From Saussurea involucrata (Eukaryota; Streptophyta; Magnoliopsida; Asterales; Asteraceae), in the NCBI GenBank assembly GCA_033807775.1, contig CM066321.1, positions 39,532,850 through 39,596,849 on the forward strand: a stretch of 64,000 nt of DNA, in the 5' to 3' direction. The position numbers and the translations under genes were made by a program. The notes under the pieces were generated by a model. It saw only the letters and a list, made by a program, of their open reading frames with translations. It was not told the DNA's origin and made no database searches. How positions within the stretch are numbered: position 1 is the stretch's first letter; each line of letters opens with the position of its first letter. Below, in pieces: positions 47,967 through 57,753 of the stretch.

Positions 47967-48038
47967 ATTCACCCCGCCCCCTTCTACAAACTTTCCTCCC
48001 TTTATAACCCCTACGGGACCAACAAGTGGTATCAGAGC
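47967..48038 (+). mobile_element. LTR end fragment plus primer site of a Sirevirus-like element
   Basis: TTCACC, a C-rich tract, CTTCTACAAAC and GGGACCAACA reproduce the U5 end of the B/C/G LTRs. TGGTATCAGAGC follows at 48027-48038. Element F then begins at 48039. Only this remnant is left. Confidence 0.65.
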
Positions 48039-48314
48039 TGTTGGGAATAAAATTAGATTGAATAGAAGTCCAGGGATTATTTTGTAACATTATATATGGG
48101 CTTAATCTTGTAATGGGCCATGGGCCTTAGTTGTCTCGCCTAGATATATAATGTGTTGTTAGCCTAATAGTTTAGGTTAATCGTTCATTTAACCATTGCA
48201 ATCATATTATTGAAATTCTCTGAATGGTTATGAAATAGATGGATGACAAATTGAAATCATACAGTGTTTATTGTTAATCTTTCTGTGTTGTATCGCACTA
48301 ATACGGGATCCACA
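48039..48314 (+). repeat. 5' LTR of copia element F (276 bp)
   Basis: TGTTGGGAAT...GGATCCACA, followed by the primer site TTGGTATCAGAGC (48316-48328). It contains a TATATATAATG box near 48151. Its partner LTR is not in the window. Confidence 0.7.
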
Positions 48315-48328
48315 ATTGGTATCAGAGC

Positions 48329-49370
48329 ATACAGACGATTCGATTCAAGGTGATTCAAAGGTTTCTGGTAAGTTCCTGTTTAGTTTTAGTCGACTGTTCT
48401 TGAGTTCGAAAATCTCACTATATCGATTCTGACAAAATTGGTTGTTTCTGCTTATTCCATTCGCTTAGTATTGGCTTTGTTAGAGTTTCTGCAATTTTTC
48501 AGAGTCTAATTCGATTAGCTGAAGTGTTTTTTTTAGCAAAAATCAATTTTCAAACTTTTGGTCTTTGTTCTTGAAAAAGTCATAATTTTTTGCATCAAAA
48601 ATCTTGTTTTGCTTAAGAAATCGATTTGGGTTTGTTTGTTTTCGTGTTATGGTCGATATCTAACCTTTCAGGAAAGAAATCGAGCAACCCTAGTGTTTCA
48701 TCGCATTGATTTTTTCAGTCCAACCGCCGTGTCCGGACGCCTGCATTCTATCCGGGTAAGTTTCCTATTCGGCACCTTCCGGACGTCATTTGTCCGGATT
48801 GTGTATTGTTTGCGGTAGTCCCTCTATCCGGACGACACTGTGTCCGAACTTCTATCCGGATTACAAACGTTTTCGGACGCTATTATCCGTACTCCGTTCG
48901 GTAACCTCAAGTTTACGGTAGAGTCCTGGATTGCACCTGTTTTCGGAAAACTCCAGTTCCCGAGTACCACATATGTCCGGTAAGTACCCCTATCTAGTCA
49001 TCACTACATCCGGTAAGTCTCTCTTTCTGGTAACTCATTTCATTCGAGTACTTCCTTTTTATTTATTCGGTCACTTTACTTTTATCCGGTTACTCCTTAT
49101 ACCCGGTAAGTTTGATTTACCCGGTAACCTTGAGCTATCCGGTAACCTCATACTTATCCGGTAACTCTATTTGTTCGGACACTTCACGATCCTGATCAGA
49201 CATATTTATTCGGATTCCTATCCGGTAAGTCTGATTTGATTTCTTACCAGTATTTTAGTTAGTTTCACTCTTAGATCCTGCGTTTGGACTGTCACTCGTA
49301 GTGCCTCGCGTTAGGATTTCCACCTTGAATCGACATTTCTGTCTGACGATCACGTTAGTGCATACTTCAT
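48329..49370 (+). mobile_element. Leader of element F with CCGG-dense repeats
   Basis: About 1 kb between primer site and gag. From 48735 to 49225 it is full of TATCCGGTAA and GTCCGGA-type motifs in imperfect repeats. No coding sequence. Confidence 0.6.
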
Positions 49371-50329
49371 GATGTCTCGAGACGCGCTAGCAACGGTACC
49401 GACTCCAAGCCTCCAATTCTCTATCTAGGCGAATAGAGTCAATGACGAGACAGATTCATTATCTTTATCGAGTCTAAAGATAACTTTGAATACATCTGGC
49501 AAGCTCTCACTGAAGGCCCACAAGAAACCCCAATGCAACCCGTTCCTGCCCAAGTCGCAGGTTGTCCTCCACAACAGGCAAAACCAAAGACGTTCGTCAT
49601 GATGACTGAAGAAGAACAAAACCGATTCACTGGAGAGCAACATGCAAAGTGGTATTTGGTTCAGGGTTTGCCAAACGAGATCTACACGACCATTGATAGC
49701 TTCAAGCATACCTCCAAAAGCATGTGGGATCAAGTCGAGAAGATGATGAGCGGGAGTAAAGTGGGAAACCAATTAAAGGTCAACAGCTGCATCACCAAAT
49801 ATGACGGTTTCAAGCAACGCAAGGGCGAATCAATTACTCAGGCATATGAACGATTATGCCTTCTTCTGAACGAGCTCCACAAGAACAAGGTCACTCGATC
49901 TAACACGGAGAACGTCCTCGAGTTCTTAAATAATCTCCTGCCAGAATGGAAAGTGTTCGCTTCTCATATCAAACACAACAATCTGATTGAGAACATTCCA
50001 ATCCATGAACTTTACTAGATGCTCATGCAAGACGAGGATGAAGTTATGGAGACAATGAACACTCAGAAATCTCAAGTCGATCCCCTCGCTCTTGTATCTT
50101 CAAAAAGCGGTCCAACCGTCACTCCAAGCGAGCCCCAGTGTCCAGTGAATCTGAACCAGAATCTGAAGAAACAGAGGAAAGCGACTCTGACCCTTAGATG
50201 ACTGAGATAAAGAAAGCAATGGCTCTGATCACCAAGTCTTTTGATGGATTTTCCTGCCCAAGCCAGCGGTGCCGCAGCTGTTCGGGCACCGAAGACGTAT
50301 GCTCAAATGGCAGAGCCGGAATAGAAAAT
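49371..50329 (+). pseudogene. Broken copia gag of element F
   Basis: The main open piece (49533-50018) has a UBN2-type capsid core with MWDQVEKMM, CITKYDGFKQ and LNNLLPEWK. A TAG stop follows at 50016-50018, with continuation in nearby frames to 50329, where element G begins. Upstream codons from about 49371 contain a stop. It is non-functional. Confidence 0.75.
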
Positions 50330-51283
50330 TGTTGGGTCATCACAGATTTGAAGTTGACTCAATTAAACCCACTTAGATACTTAGAATGTTTTTGGATTCT
50401 TTTGTGTAACTTGTACTCTTATATCAATTGTTCGGTGAAGTCGAAGATCAACCGAAACCAAGTGCGAAGACTATCTCATTGCGGAAGTGAGAAAATCGGC
50501 AGCAAGTTTCTACAAGTTACATCACCACCGATATGCTTGTGCTAACGGTGGACACGCATCACCGAATTGAAGAAATTCGGTGAGGAGTTCAAGAAGACTT
50601 CCACCGATATGTGTTCAGAAATCGGTGGGAGTTCAAGAAGACTGCACCGAAATATTAAACACTTCGGTGAAACTCTCTCCTTTCTAAAGAAGTGAGATTT
50701 CGAATTGGTGCAGTTTTCAATACAGGAGGTCGGTAGCCTTATTCTCTATAGACAAAAGAGAAGATCATTTATTATGAGACAATATCCTATTGTCAGATAA
50801 AAGTGGCATTTTGTCATTTTATCTATTCTCAGATAAGGTCTTTTGCTGGTACGACTGTCCTCCTGGTTCCTTGGATAAGTTAAAAAGGAGATATCAGCTT
50901 TTCAGAAGTCAACCTCTACAATGAATGGAAGAGTGACAAGTGTCCCATGCATTAAATGATGCATGGTCTATAAATAGAGGTGAAGACTCTCCATGCAAAT
51001 TACGCTTCTCAAGATTACTAAGTGCAAGCTCCTTTCTTACTGAAACTGCATCTTGTGTCTAAGTGTCCAATTTGTTCTAAGTGTTTTTCAGTCTACTTTG
51101 TGTTAGATTGTTAGAATAGTTTAACTGTTCTTTTCCGCAACAATCTTCTGGTTTCTATGTGTAATTCTTATTGAAAGATTTTCAATATATTGAATTAAAA
51201 CTTGTGAAAAATCTAAGTATTGTATTCAACCCCCCCCCCCCCCCCCCTTCTACAATACTTGCTGAGCCTTTTTGGGACCAACA
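50330..51283 (+). repeat. 5' LTR of Sirevirus-like element G (954 bp)
   Basis: TGTTGGGTCA...GGGACCAACA, inserted in the gag of F after AAAAT. It contains CACCGA/TCGGTG inverted motifs at 50520-50690, a TATAAATAG box near 50971 and a run of 18 C close to the U5 end, as in the B/C family. The 3' LTR is missing because the element is truncated. Confidence 0.85.
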
Positions 51284-51285
51284 AG

Positions 51286-51297
51286 TGGTATCAGTGC
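51286..51297 (+). other. Variant primer binding site of element G
   Basis: TGGTATCAGTGC instead of TGGTATCAGAGC, two bases after the LTR end. One mismatch to initiator Met-tRNA. Confidence 0.8.
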
Positions 51298-51327
51298 GGA
51301 AAGTTTAATTCATAAACTTGATCCGCA

Positions 51328-53805
51328 ATGGCTGCCTCATCTTCATCCCTAACTGTTGAAAACACTGGTCAAAACAATTTTGCTGAAAATGGTTCCATTT
51401 CAAAACCTCCCAAGTTTAATCCTAACAACTTTTCTCTATGGAAAAGCCGTATAATGCTATTCATGGAAGGAGTGGATACTATATATACAACCATTCTCAA
51501 GGAGGGACCTATCATCCCGAGAGTTTGGGCTCGCTATGAAAAGCAGAGGCTTGGTAAGGAAACAGTTGACAAGTCAAGTGACTCTGATGATTCTGAACCT
51601 TCCGACATAGAGAAAGCAAAGACTACTGGTCGTTACATTCTCAAAAACCCAAAGGAATATACTGATGAGGAAAAACGATTGGTGTCTTTGGATTCTCGGC
51701 TTAGAGCAATCATTGCTCTCTCACTTCCTGATGAAGTCTATCACTCTCTTGTTAATTTCGGTACTGCTAAAGAGATGTGGACTACATTGTGTGTACTTTA
51801 TGAGGGTACAGGGGAAGTGAAGAAAAGCAAAAAGATTGGCCTCATTCGAAAATATGAGCTCTTTGCCTATGAAAAGGGAGAATCTCTTCCAAGCTTTTAT
51901 AACCGTTTCAACTCTCTCTTAAATGATTTAAAGTTACTAGGTAGAGTTTATGATAATGAGGAAGTTCTATGCAAGTTTATGAATTGTCTTCCTGACTTTT
52001 GGGAAAACATTTGCACTTGCATTAAAACTACCAAGGATTTGGAATACATGCCTTTAACTGTTTTGTATGGAACTCTGTTCAACTTTGAACAAACCAAGCT
52101 TCATAGGAAAACCATCTTCAAAGAGATAAAAAGCTCTTCAATAGCTCTTATCTGTGAAAGTTCCAAGAAAAGTCAAAATGTTCCTTGTATCACATATCCC
52201 TCATCAGACTCTGACACCGAAAATCAGAACAACCGTTCTCACCAAACGGAGGCATATCTGAGTGATGCCGATGATGAAGGTGATGAAATTTCGGTAGATC
52301 GAATGTCTGATGAAATGGCTATGATGGCCGGTTTTAAAAATAAATCTCGAAATTTCAACAAACCCAGAAGTTTCAGAAAACCATCCTTTACAAAAATGTC
52401 TTCTTCTGATAAGACAAATGAAGAATGTTTCAACTGTGGTAAGAAAGGACACTTTGCAGCTGAGTGCAGAAACAAGCGTGTGTCAAAAGTCAATTCTACG
52501 TCCTCTGACAAATATCCTTCCAAATTTGAGAAATCCAAAGATAAATCATATTTCAAGAAAGATTCTCAATCCTCCTCGCTCTCTCATCAGGAACGTGCTG
52601 AAAAGTACAAAGCTAAGTACAAGAAGGAAAAAGAAAGAAATGAAGGATCTCAAAGGAAAGGAAAAGGATTAATGGCAGAGGCTCATGACTGGGAAGAAGA
52701 AGAAACCTCTGACAGTGATTCTCTAAATATGTGCTTTATGGCCATATCAGAAGAGGTGGAAGAAGAAAAGGCAAAGTCTTCAATGGCATTAGTTTCAACT
52801 GAATGCTCATCATCATACTCTCAGGTACATCCCTTCAATGACATGACTGATATTGAAAAGATAAATGCTTATGAATCTTTAACTCAAGACTTTTACAATG
52901 TCAAAGAAAGCAAGAAAAGAAAATCTGCTCAAGTTAAAAATCTTAAATCTCAACTTGAATCTTTCATGTGTCAACTTGGAAAGTTTGAGATAATCAAAAC
53001 TGAGCTTGAAAATCTAAAAGTCATAAATCATGAAATTGAAAAGGAGAAGAATAAACTGTTCAAGAAGTTAAAGAAAGAACAGGAAGTTGTCAGAAAATGG
53101 ACAAATTCTTCAAGGAATCTTGAACAGATCTTTCAAGACCAAATCGGTGGTGATAACAAGTTTGGGTTAGGATATGAAAAATCCATGCTTGAAAAATCTT
53201 CCCATGCACTTGTTCCCATCACCGATACATGGGATGATGACTCTGAGTCAAACTCTTGTGATTCCATTTCTTTAAATTCTGCTGATCTTAGTGAAGCCTT
53301 AAAATATGGAATGTTTATAAAAGCCAAAAAATCTTCATCAGATCAAACCCATAAAGTGCAAAATTTGAAGGATACTGTTAAACCCATTCATGATGTGTTC
53401 AAAGATTTAACCATTGATAACAACTCTTCAAATCTTTCAAAATCTCAAGCGTTCAAAGAAAAACACACCATGGAAAAATCCTTCACCGATTTTGTCCAAA
53501 AGGGAAAGACCGAAGTTTTCTCAAGAAAGACCCCTGACCATGCTTCAACCTCGAGAACCGAACTTTTTAGAGGTCCTCGCAATCCCCTTTTCGGTCCAAA
53601 GATTAAGATTGATATAATTGGAAAGGAAAAAGGAAAGGAACAAAAACCCAAAAGAACTTTCATCTACCGAAAATGTTATAATTGTGGTGATACCTTTCAT
53701 CTTGCTAAGGACTGCCCAAAGGAAAGAATCGACAGATCCAAACCCAAGGTCTCTCACATTTCTAACCCAAAAGGACCCATTACCAAATGGGTACCTAAGA
53801 ACTGA
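51328..53805 (+). CDS. Intact copia gag of element G (825 aa)
   Basis: Capsid/nucleocapsid protein. ATG 51328 lies 31 nt after the primer site and the frame is open to TGA at 53803-53805. N-terminal gag region (about residues 15-75), UBN2-type capsid domain (about 120-260), central CCHC knuckle CFNCGKKGHFAAEC at about 367, a long Lys/Glu coiled coil (about 530-620) and a second knuckle CYNCGDTFHLAKDC at about 783, ending KWVPKN. The two-knuckle layout matches the gag of C, although the sequences are only moderately similar, so G is a different family. Pol continues in another frame after the stop. Confidence 0.93.
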   Translation: MAASSSSLTVENTGQNNFAENGSISKPPKFNPNNFSLWKSRIMLFMEGVDTIYTTILKEGPIIPRVWARYEKQRLGKETVDKSSDSDDSEPSDIEKAKTTGRYILKNPKEYTDEEKRLVSLDSRLRAIIALSLPDEVYHSLVNFGTAKEMWTTLCVLYEGTGEVKKSKKIGLIRKYELFAYEKGESLPSFYNRFNSLLNDLKLLGRVYDNEEVLCKFMNCLPDFWENICTCIKTTKDLEYMPLTVLYGTLFNFEQTKLHRKTIFKEIKSSSIALICESSKKSQNVPCITYPSSDSDTENQNNRSHQTEAYLSDADDEGDEISVDRMSDEMAMMAGFKNKSRNFNKPRSFRKPSFTKMSSSDKTNEECFNCGKKGHFAAECRNKRVSKVNSTSSDKYPSKFEKSKDKSYFKKDSQSSSLSHQERAEKYKAKYKKEKERNEGSQRKGKGLMAEAHDWEEEETSDSDSLNMCFMAISEEVEEEKAKSSMALVSTECSSSYSQVHPFNDMTDIEKINAYESLTQDFYNVKESKKRKSAQVKNLKSQLESFMCQLGKFEIIKTELENLKVINHEIEKEKNKLFKKLKKEQEVVRKWTNSSRNLEQIFQDQIGGDNKFGLGYEKSMLEKSSHALVPITDTWDDDSESNSCDSISLNSADLSEALKYGMFIKAKKSSSDQTHKVQNLKDTVKPIHDVFKDLTIDNNSSNLSKSQAFKEKHTMEKSFTDFVQKGKTEVFSRKTPDHASTSRTELFRGPRNPLFGPKIKIDIIGKEKGKEQKPKRTFIYRKCYNCGDTFHLAKDCPKERIDRSKPKVSHISNPKGPITKWVPKN

Positions 53806-53822
53806 CTTGATGTTGTCTGCAG

Positions 53823-54600
53823 GTTCTTGAGCACCAACAAGTTTGGTATTTAGATAGCGGGTGCTCACGTCACATGACTGGAAACAAACATCTTCTTGTA
53901 AACTATGTGTCAGAAAAGGGTCCTTCTGTAACCTTTGGGGACAACTCCAGAGGTCACACTAAAGGGTATGGAACTCTCACGAATGGAACCCTCACCTTCA
54001 ATAAAGTGGCATTTGTTGAAGGTCTCATGCATAACCTCCTTAGTATTAGCCAACTGTGTGATCTTGGATACAAAGTTATCTTTGAACTGCGTATATGTAC
54101 TGTTGTTGACAAGAATATGAAGGTTGTCCTCTCTGGAAGAAGGCTAGATAATGTGTATATCATTGATATGAGTCAAAACAACTCTTCAAATGTCTGCTTC
54201 GTGTCTGACGATACAGTCAAAAGAAACTGGCTGTGGCATAAACGTTTGTCTCATCTTAACTTCAAAACCCTTCATAATTTATCAAACAAAGAGCTGGTGA
54301 CTGGCATGCCTAAGTTGAACTTCGTCAAAGAAAAGCTGTGTGATGCATGTGAAAAGGGAAGCTCACCAAATCTTCTTTCAAAACCAAGCAATGCTCTTCC
54401 ATCAATCTCCCACTTCAGATGCTGCATATGGATCTATGTGGACCAGTCAGCACTCCCAGTCTAGGAGGAAGAAGGTACATTCTTATTATTGTTGATGAAT
54501 TCTCTAGATATACTTGGGTGTATTTTCTCAGGTACAAAAGTGATGCAACTGAAGAAATCATCAACTTTGTCAAAAAGAATGAAAAGAATGAAATTCTGAA
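53823..54600 (+). pseudogene. Truncated pol of element G (protease and start of integrase)
   Basis: The protease motif WYLDSGCSRHMTG is followed by the integrase zinc region (HKRLSHLNF, CDACEKG) and LHMDLCGPV with the first catalytic Asp. A one-base loss near 54356 shifts the frame, so the last part (54419 on) is read in another frame. The sequence stops inside integrase, where a 5'-truncated LTR of element C begins (about 54585-54610). Confidence 0.85.
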
Positions 54601-54604
54601 TGGA

Positions 54605-55237
54605 TCAGCGAAGACTCAGATTTGTCCAACTCAACGTGAAGTATCAAGTACAAGACTTTAGCTATCGCTGAACTTTATCATCTGCTGAATAGTAAATGAT
54701 AATCGCTGAATCAACGAAAGCTGATCATGAAGTCCTCCGTACAAAGTACTTTTGTCTTAACCACCCTTGCACATCTCCGTACGAAATGTCAGAAAAGAAC
54801 CTCCGAATATCTGAAATCGTACAACCACTCTGATACTACACTATTCATCCATACGGCTACTAAGGTTGTCAACAAAGGTCAATGACATGCAACCAACCAG
54901 CTGATGACACGTGTAAAGTATATACTGACTTGCATTAAATGCATGCAGTATATAAATAGATGAACTCACTTCATTTTGAAGTAACTTGCTAACTCTGGAC
55001 AAGTTCATATCTCTTATCTCAAGATAGGTTATTATTAGTAATTTCCTTATCTTTCTTAGTGCAAGAAACTTAGTGTTCCAACTTGTTTAGATTTAGGTTT
55101 ATCCTTAATCTTGTCTCCGCAACAAGCTGTAAATTGTTAATGATTTATCAATAAACAATTTAGAAAAGTAAAATCTGTGTGTTTGTATTCAACCCCCCCC
55201 CCCTTCTACAAACTTGTATAGGCCTTCAGGACCAACA
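54605..55237 (+). repeat. 5'-truncated 5' LTR of element C
   Basis: Matches the inner part of the B LTR (reverse complement of about 7997-8640) but lacks the first roughly 335 bp. It ends GGACCAACA at 55237 after a run of 11 C. It contains CGCTGA motifs and a TATATAAATAG box near 54950. The missing 5' part means it cannot be a simple insertion into G. Confidence 0.88.
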
Positions 55238-55239
55238 AA

Positions 55240-55251
55240 TGGTATCAGAGC
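55240..55251 (+). other. tRNA-iMet primer binding site of element C
   Basis: TGGTATCAGAGC two bases after the LTR end. Confidence 0.93.
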
Positions 55252-55317
55252 AGATTTGTTTAATCTCATAAACAAGATCTAATCTAAGATATTTCTCTTC
55301 CTTGCTATTATCTGAAA

Positions 55318-57735
55318 ATGGCCTCCCACACAAACACAAATTATATAGACAATGGTTCTCTTGCAAAACCCCCTAGATTTTCCAGAGATAACTTCAATTT
55401 ATGGAAAAATAGGATGATGCTCTTCTTAGAAGGTGTAGACCCTACTATGACCTACTATCTTGAAAACGGTCCACACATCTCTGTAACAATTGATCCTTTA
55501 GTTCCAGCCACTGCAACTAGAGCTGCTATTCCAGAAAGGCTGATTCCAAAGGAAATACACATGTGGACCGATGAAGATAAGAAGAAAGTGGCTATAGATA
55601 CAAAAGCCAGATCCATACTATCCATGGCCCTTCCTGACGAAGTCTACCATTCCGTCATGAACCTGAAGTCATCAAAAGCCGTGTGGGACACAATATGTGT
55701 TCAGTATGAAGGAACGTCTGAAGTCCAGGACTCAAGAAAGATCAACCTGGTAAGACAATACGAAAGCTTCATTTCTGGTAAGAATGAAACTCTCTCTGAA
55801 GTTCACCAACGTTTTAATTGTTTAATTATAGATCTGAAAACTGTTGGTAAGGAATATTCTAACTTTGAAGTGCTGACAAAGTTTCTAGAATGTTTACCTG
55901 AAAGCTGGGACAATTATTCCATGTGTCTCAAGCTGTCAAAGGATCTAAGATCAATGACCCTTGCAACCTTATATGGCACATTGCTGAATCATGAGCAATC
56001 TAGCCATCTTAAGAAGAATATTGTAAAAGATTCCAAAAGCACCCCTGTTGCTTTAATCTCAGAGGAACCTTCTACTCAGCGACCTTCGGTCACTATCACT
56101 GAGTTAGAAAGTAACTCTGAAAGGTCATCAGACTCTGATTCTTCAGATGATGATGAATCCTTGGCTCTCCTAACTAAAAAGTTCAGGAGATTCGCCAAGA
56201 AGAAAATGCTTAGAAAGAACAAAACTCTTTCCATAGCTGACAAGCCTAAAACATCAGCTTTTGTTGATAAGGCTACTGCTACTTGTTTCAACTGCGAAAA
56301 GATAGGTCATTTCGCTAATGAGTGCAGGTCAAAGAAAATCATGAGACCTTCAGCTTTTACAAAGAAATCCTTTGTTCCAAGGAATAAAGATGACAAATAC
56401 TCAAAGCTGAAGGAGAAGTATGCAAAGCTGAAAAGCTTTAAGAAGAAAGGAAAAGGCCTGATGGCTGACTATGATTGGGCTGCTTCTGATGAAGAAGCAT
56501 CATCATCTGACTCTGAAGATGATGAAGCAAATCAATGTCTCATGGCCAAGATTGAAGAAGAGGAAGAAAGTTCAGACATTCCCTCCACTTCAACATCTGC
56601 CATTCAGGTATCACCTTCTTTCTTTACCAATATTGCAAATATTGATGAAGCTGATAGTCTCCGTAAGATCGGTCTCTTGACTAGAAGTTTATACGAAGCC
56701 ATGAACGGCAAAACTGTGGTTGAAAACCAAAATCTTGATCTCGCTGAAAAGCTTAAAAACTGCCACCTTCAAATAGAAAAGCTTTCTAAAATTGAAGATG
56801 ATTTTAAAGATCAAGTCTATTTAAATCAACTAGTCAAAATCGAACGAGCAGAAGCTATCGCTGCATTAAAAGCTGAACAAGCTACTGTTGAAGGATGGTG
56901 TAATTCTTCAACAAAGATCACTGAGATAATTAAGGCTCAAATTCCTCTGAGTGATAAACGTGGTCTGGGTTATAAATATGATACTCCAAAACCAACCACT
57001 GAACGTTCAATGCTTAAATTTGGAACGTTCGTATCCTCAGTCGCTGACACTTCATCATCTCAGTGCTCCTCGTTCATTACACCAATCCCTGAGGAAACTC
57101 CTACCTCCTCAAAAGGTAAGGAGAAAATGGTTTATTCAAAACCTACCTCTGTCTCTAAAGACAAAGGTAAAGGAATTGTTATTTATCAAAATCCTCAGAA
57201 GGGTACCTTAGTACCAAAGCTGAATGCTTCTAAAGCCTCAGTGACCAACCCCTCTGGATCTAGAAAGCTGATCTCTGGATCTATTCAGCGATCTACTCCT
57301 AGACTCAGAGTGGATGTCCTTGGTAAGAAATCTGAAGAACTGAATGTTCGTCCCATTTCTAAAGCCAATAGTTTACTTGGTGCTGGGAATTCTAATTCAA
57401 AATTAAAAGCTCAGCATACAAGTGGTCCTAGAACTACTTTTAGTTATAGGAAATGTTATCACTGTGGACTTACCGATCATATTGCTAGTAAGTGCCCCAC
57501 AGCCACCAAAGCTGAAAAGATAGCTAAGGTGAAGATTGCCCCCAAGGCAAAGAAGACCAACCCTGGTGCAAATCAGGTCAAGGTGACTCCTACCACTGAG
57601 GTTAAGAAATTAACCAAAGTGAAGAAAGACAAAGTTGAATCTTCAAATGCTGCGAAGACCGCTGAACCTTCCATTCCAACTACTTCCACTGACAAACGTG
57701 TATACATGGTTAAGTGGGTACCTAAGAAAAACTAA
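55318..57735 (+). CDS. Intact copia gag of element C (805 aa)
   Basis: Capsid/nucleocapsid protein of the B/C family. Open from ATG 55318 to TAA 57733-57735. It has the N-terminal gag region (about residues 8-60), UBN2-type capsid domain (about 110-240), Ser/Asp-rich linker, CCHC knuckle CFNCEKIGHFANEC at about 323, acidic stretch, coiled coil (about 440-540), second knuckle CYHCGLTDHIASKC at about 713, Lys-rich tail and WVPKKN end. The B copy carries five stops where this copy has sense codons, so C is the better reference for the family. Pol lies in the same frame just beyond the stop. Confidence 0.94.
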   Translation: MASHTNTNYIDNGSLAKPPRFSRDNFNLWKNRMMLFLEGVDPTMTYYLENGPHISVTIDPLVPATATRAAIPERLIPKEIHMWTDEDKKKVAIDTKARSILSMALPDEVYHSVMNLKSSKAVWDTICVQYEGTSEVQDSRKINLVRQYESFISGKNETLSEVHQRFNCLIIDLKTVGKEYSNFEVLTKFLECLPESWDNYSMCLKLSKDLRSMTLATLYGTLLNHEQSSHLKKNIVKDSKSTPVALISEEPSTQRPSVTITELESNSERSSDSDSSDDDESLALLTKKFRRFAKKKMLRKNKTLSIADKPKTSAFVDKATATCFNCEKIGHFANECRSKKIMRPSAFTKKSFVPRNKDDKYSKLKEKYAKLKSFKKKGKGLMADYDWAASDEEASSSDSEDDEANQCLMAKIEEEEESSDIPSTSTSAIQVSPSFFTNIANIDEADSLRKIGLLTRSLYEAMNGKTVVENQNLDLAEKLKNCHLQIEKLSKIEDDFKDQVYLNQLVKIERAEAIAALKAEQATVEGWCNSSTKITEIIKAQIPLSDKRGLGYKYDTPKPTTERSMLKFGTFVSSVADTSSSQCSSFITPIPEETPTSSKGKEKMVYSKPTSVSKDKGKGIVIYQNPQKGTLVPKLNASKASVTNPSGSRKLISGSIQRSTPRLRVDVLGKKSEELNVRPISKANSLLGAGNSNSKLKAQHTSGPRTTFSYRKCYHCGLTDHIASKCPTATKAEKIAKVKIAPKAKKTNPGANQVKVTPTTEVKKLTKVKKDKVESSNAAKTAEPSIPTTSTDKRVYMVKWVPKKN

Positions 57736-57753
57736 TCTTCCTTTGTATTGCAG

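Noticed and set aside
57718..57753. Treating the 36-nt GT...AG interval as a real micro-intron
   Set aside because: It is shorter than known plant introns, and GCAGGTT can also encode a conserved Leu-Gln-Val, so it is reported only as a conserved junction.
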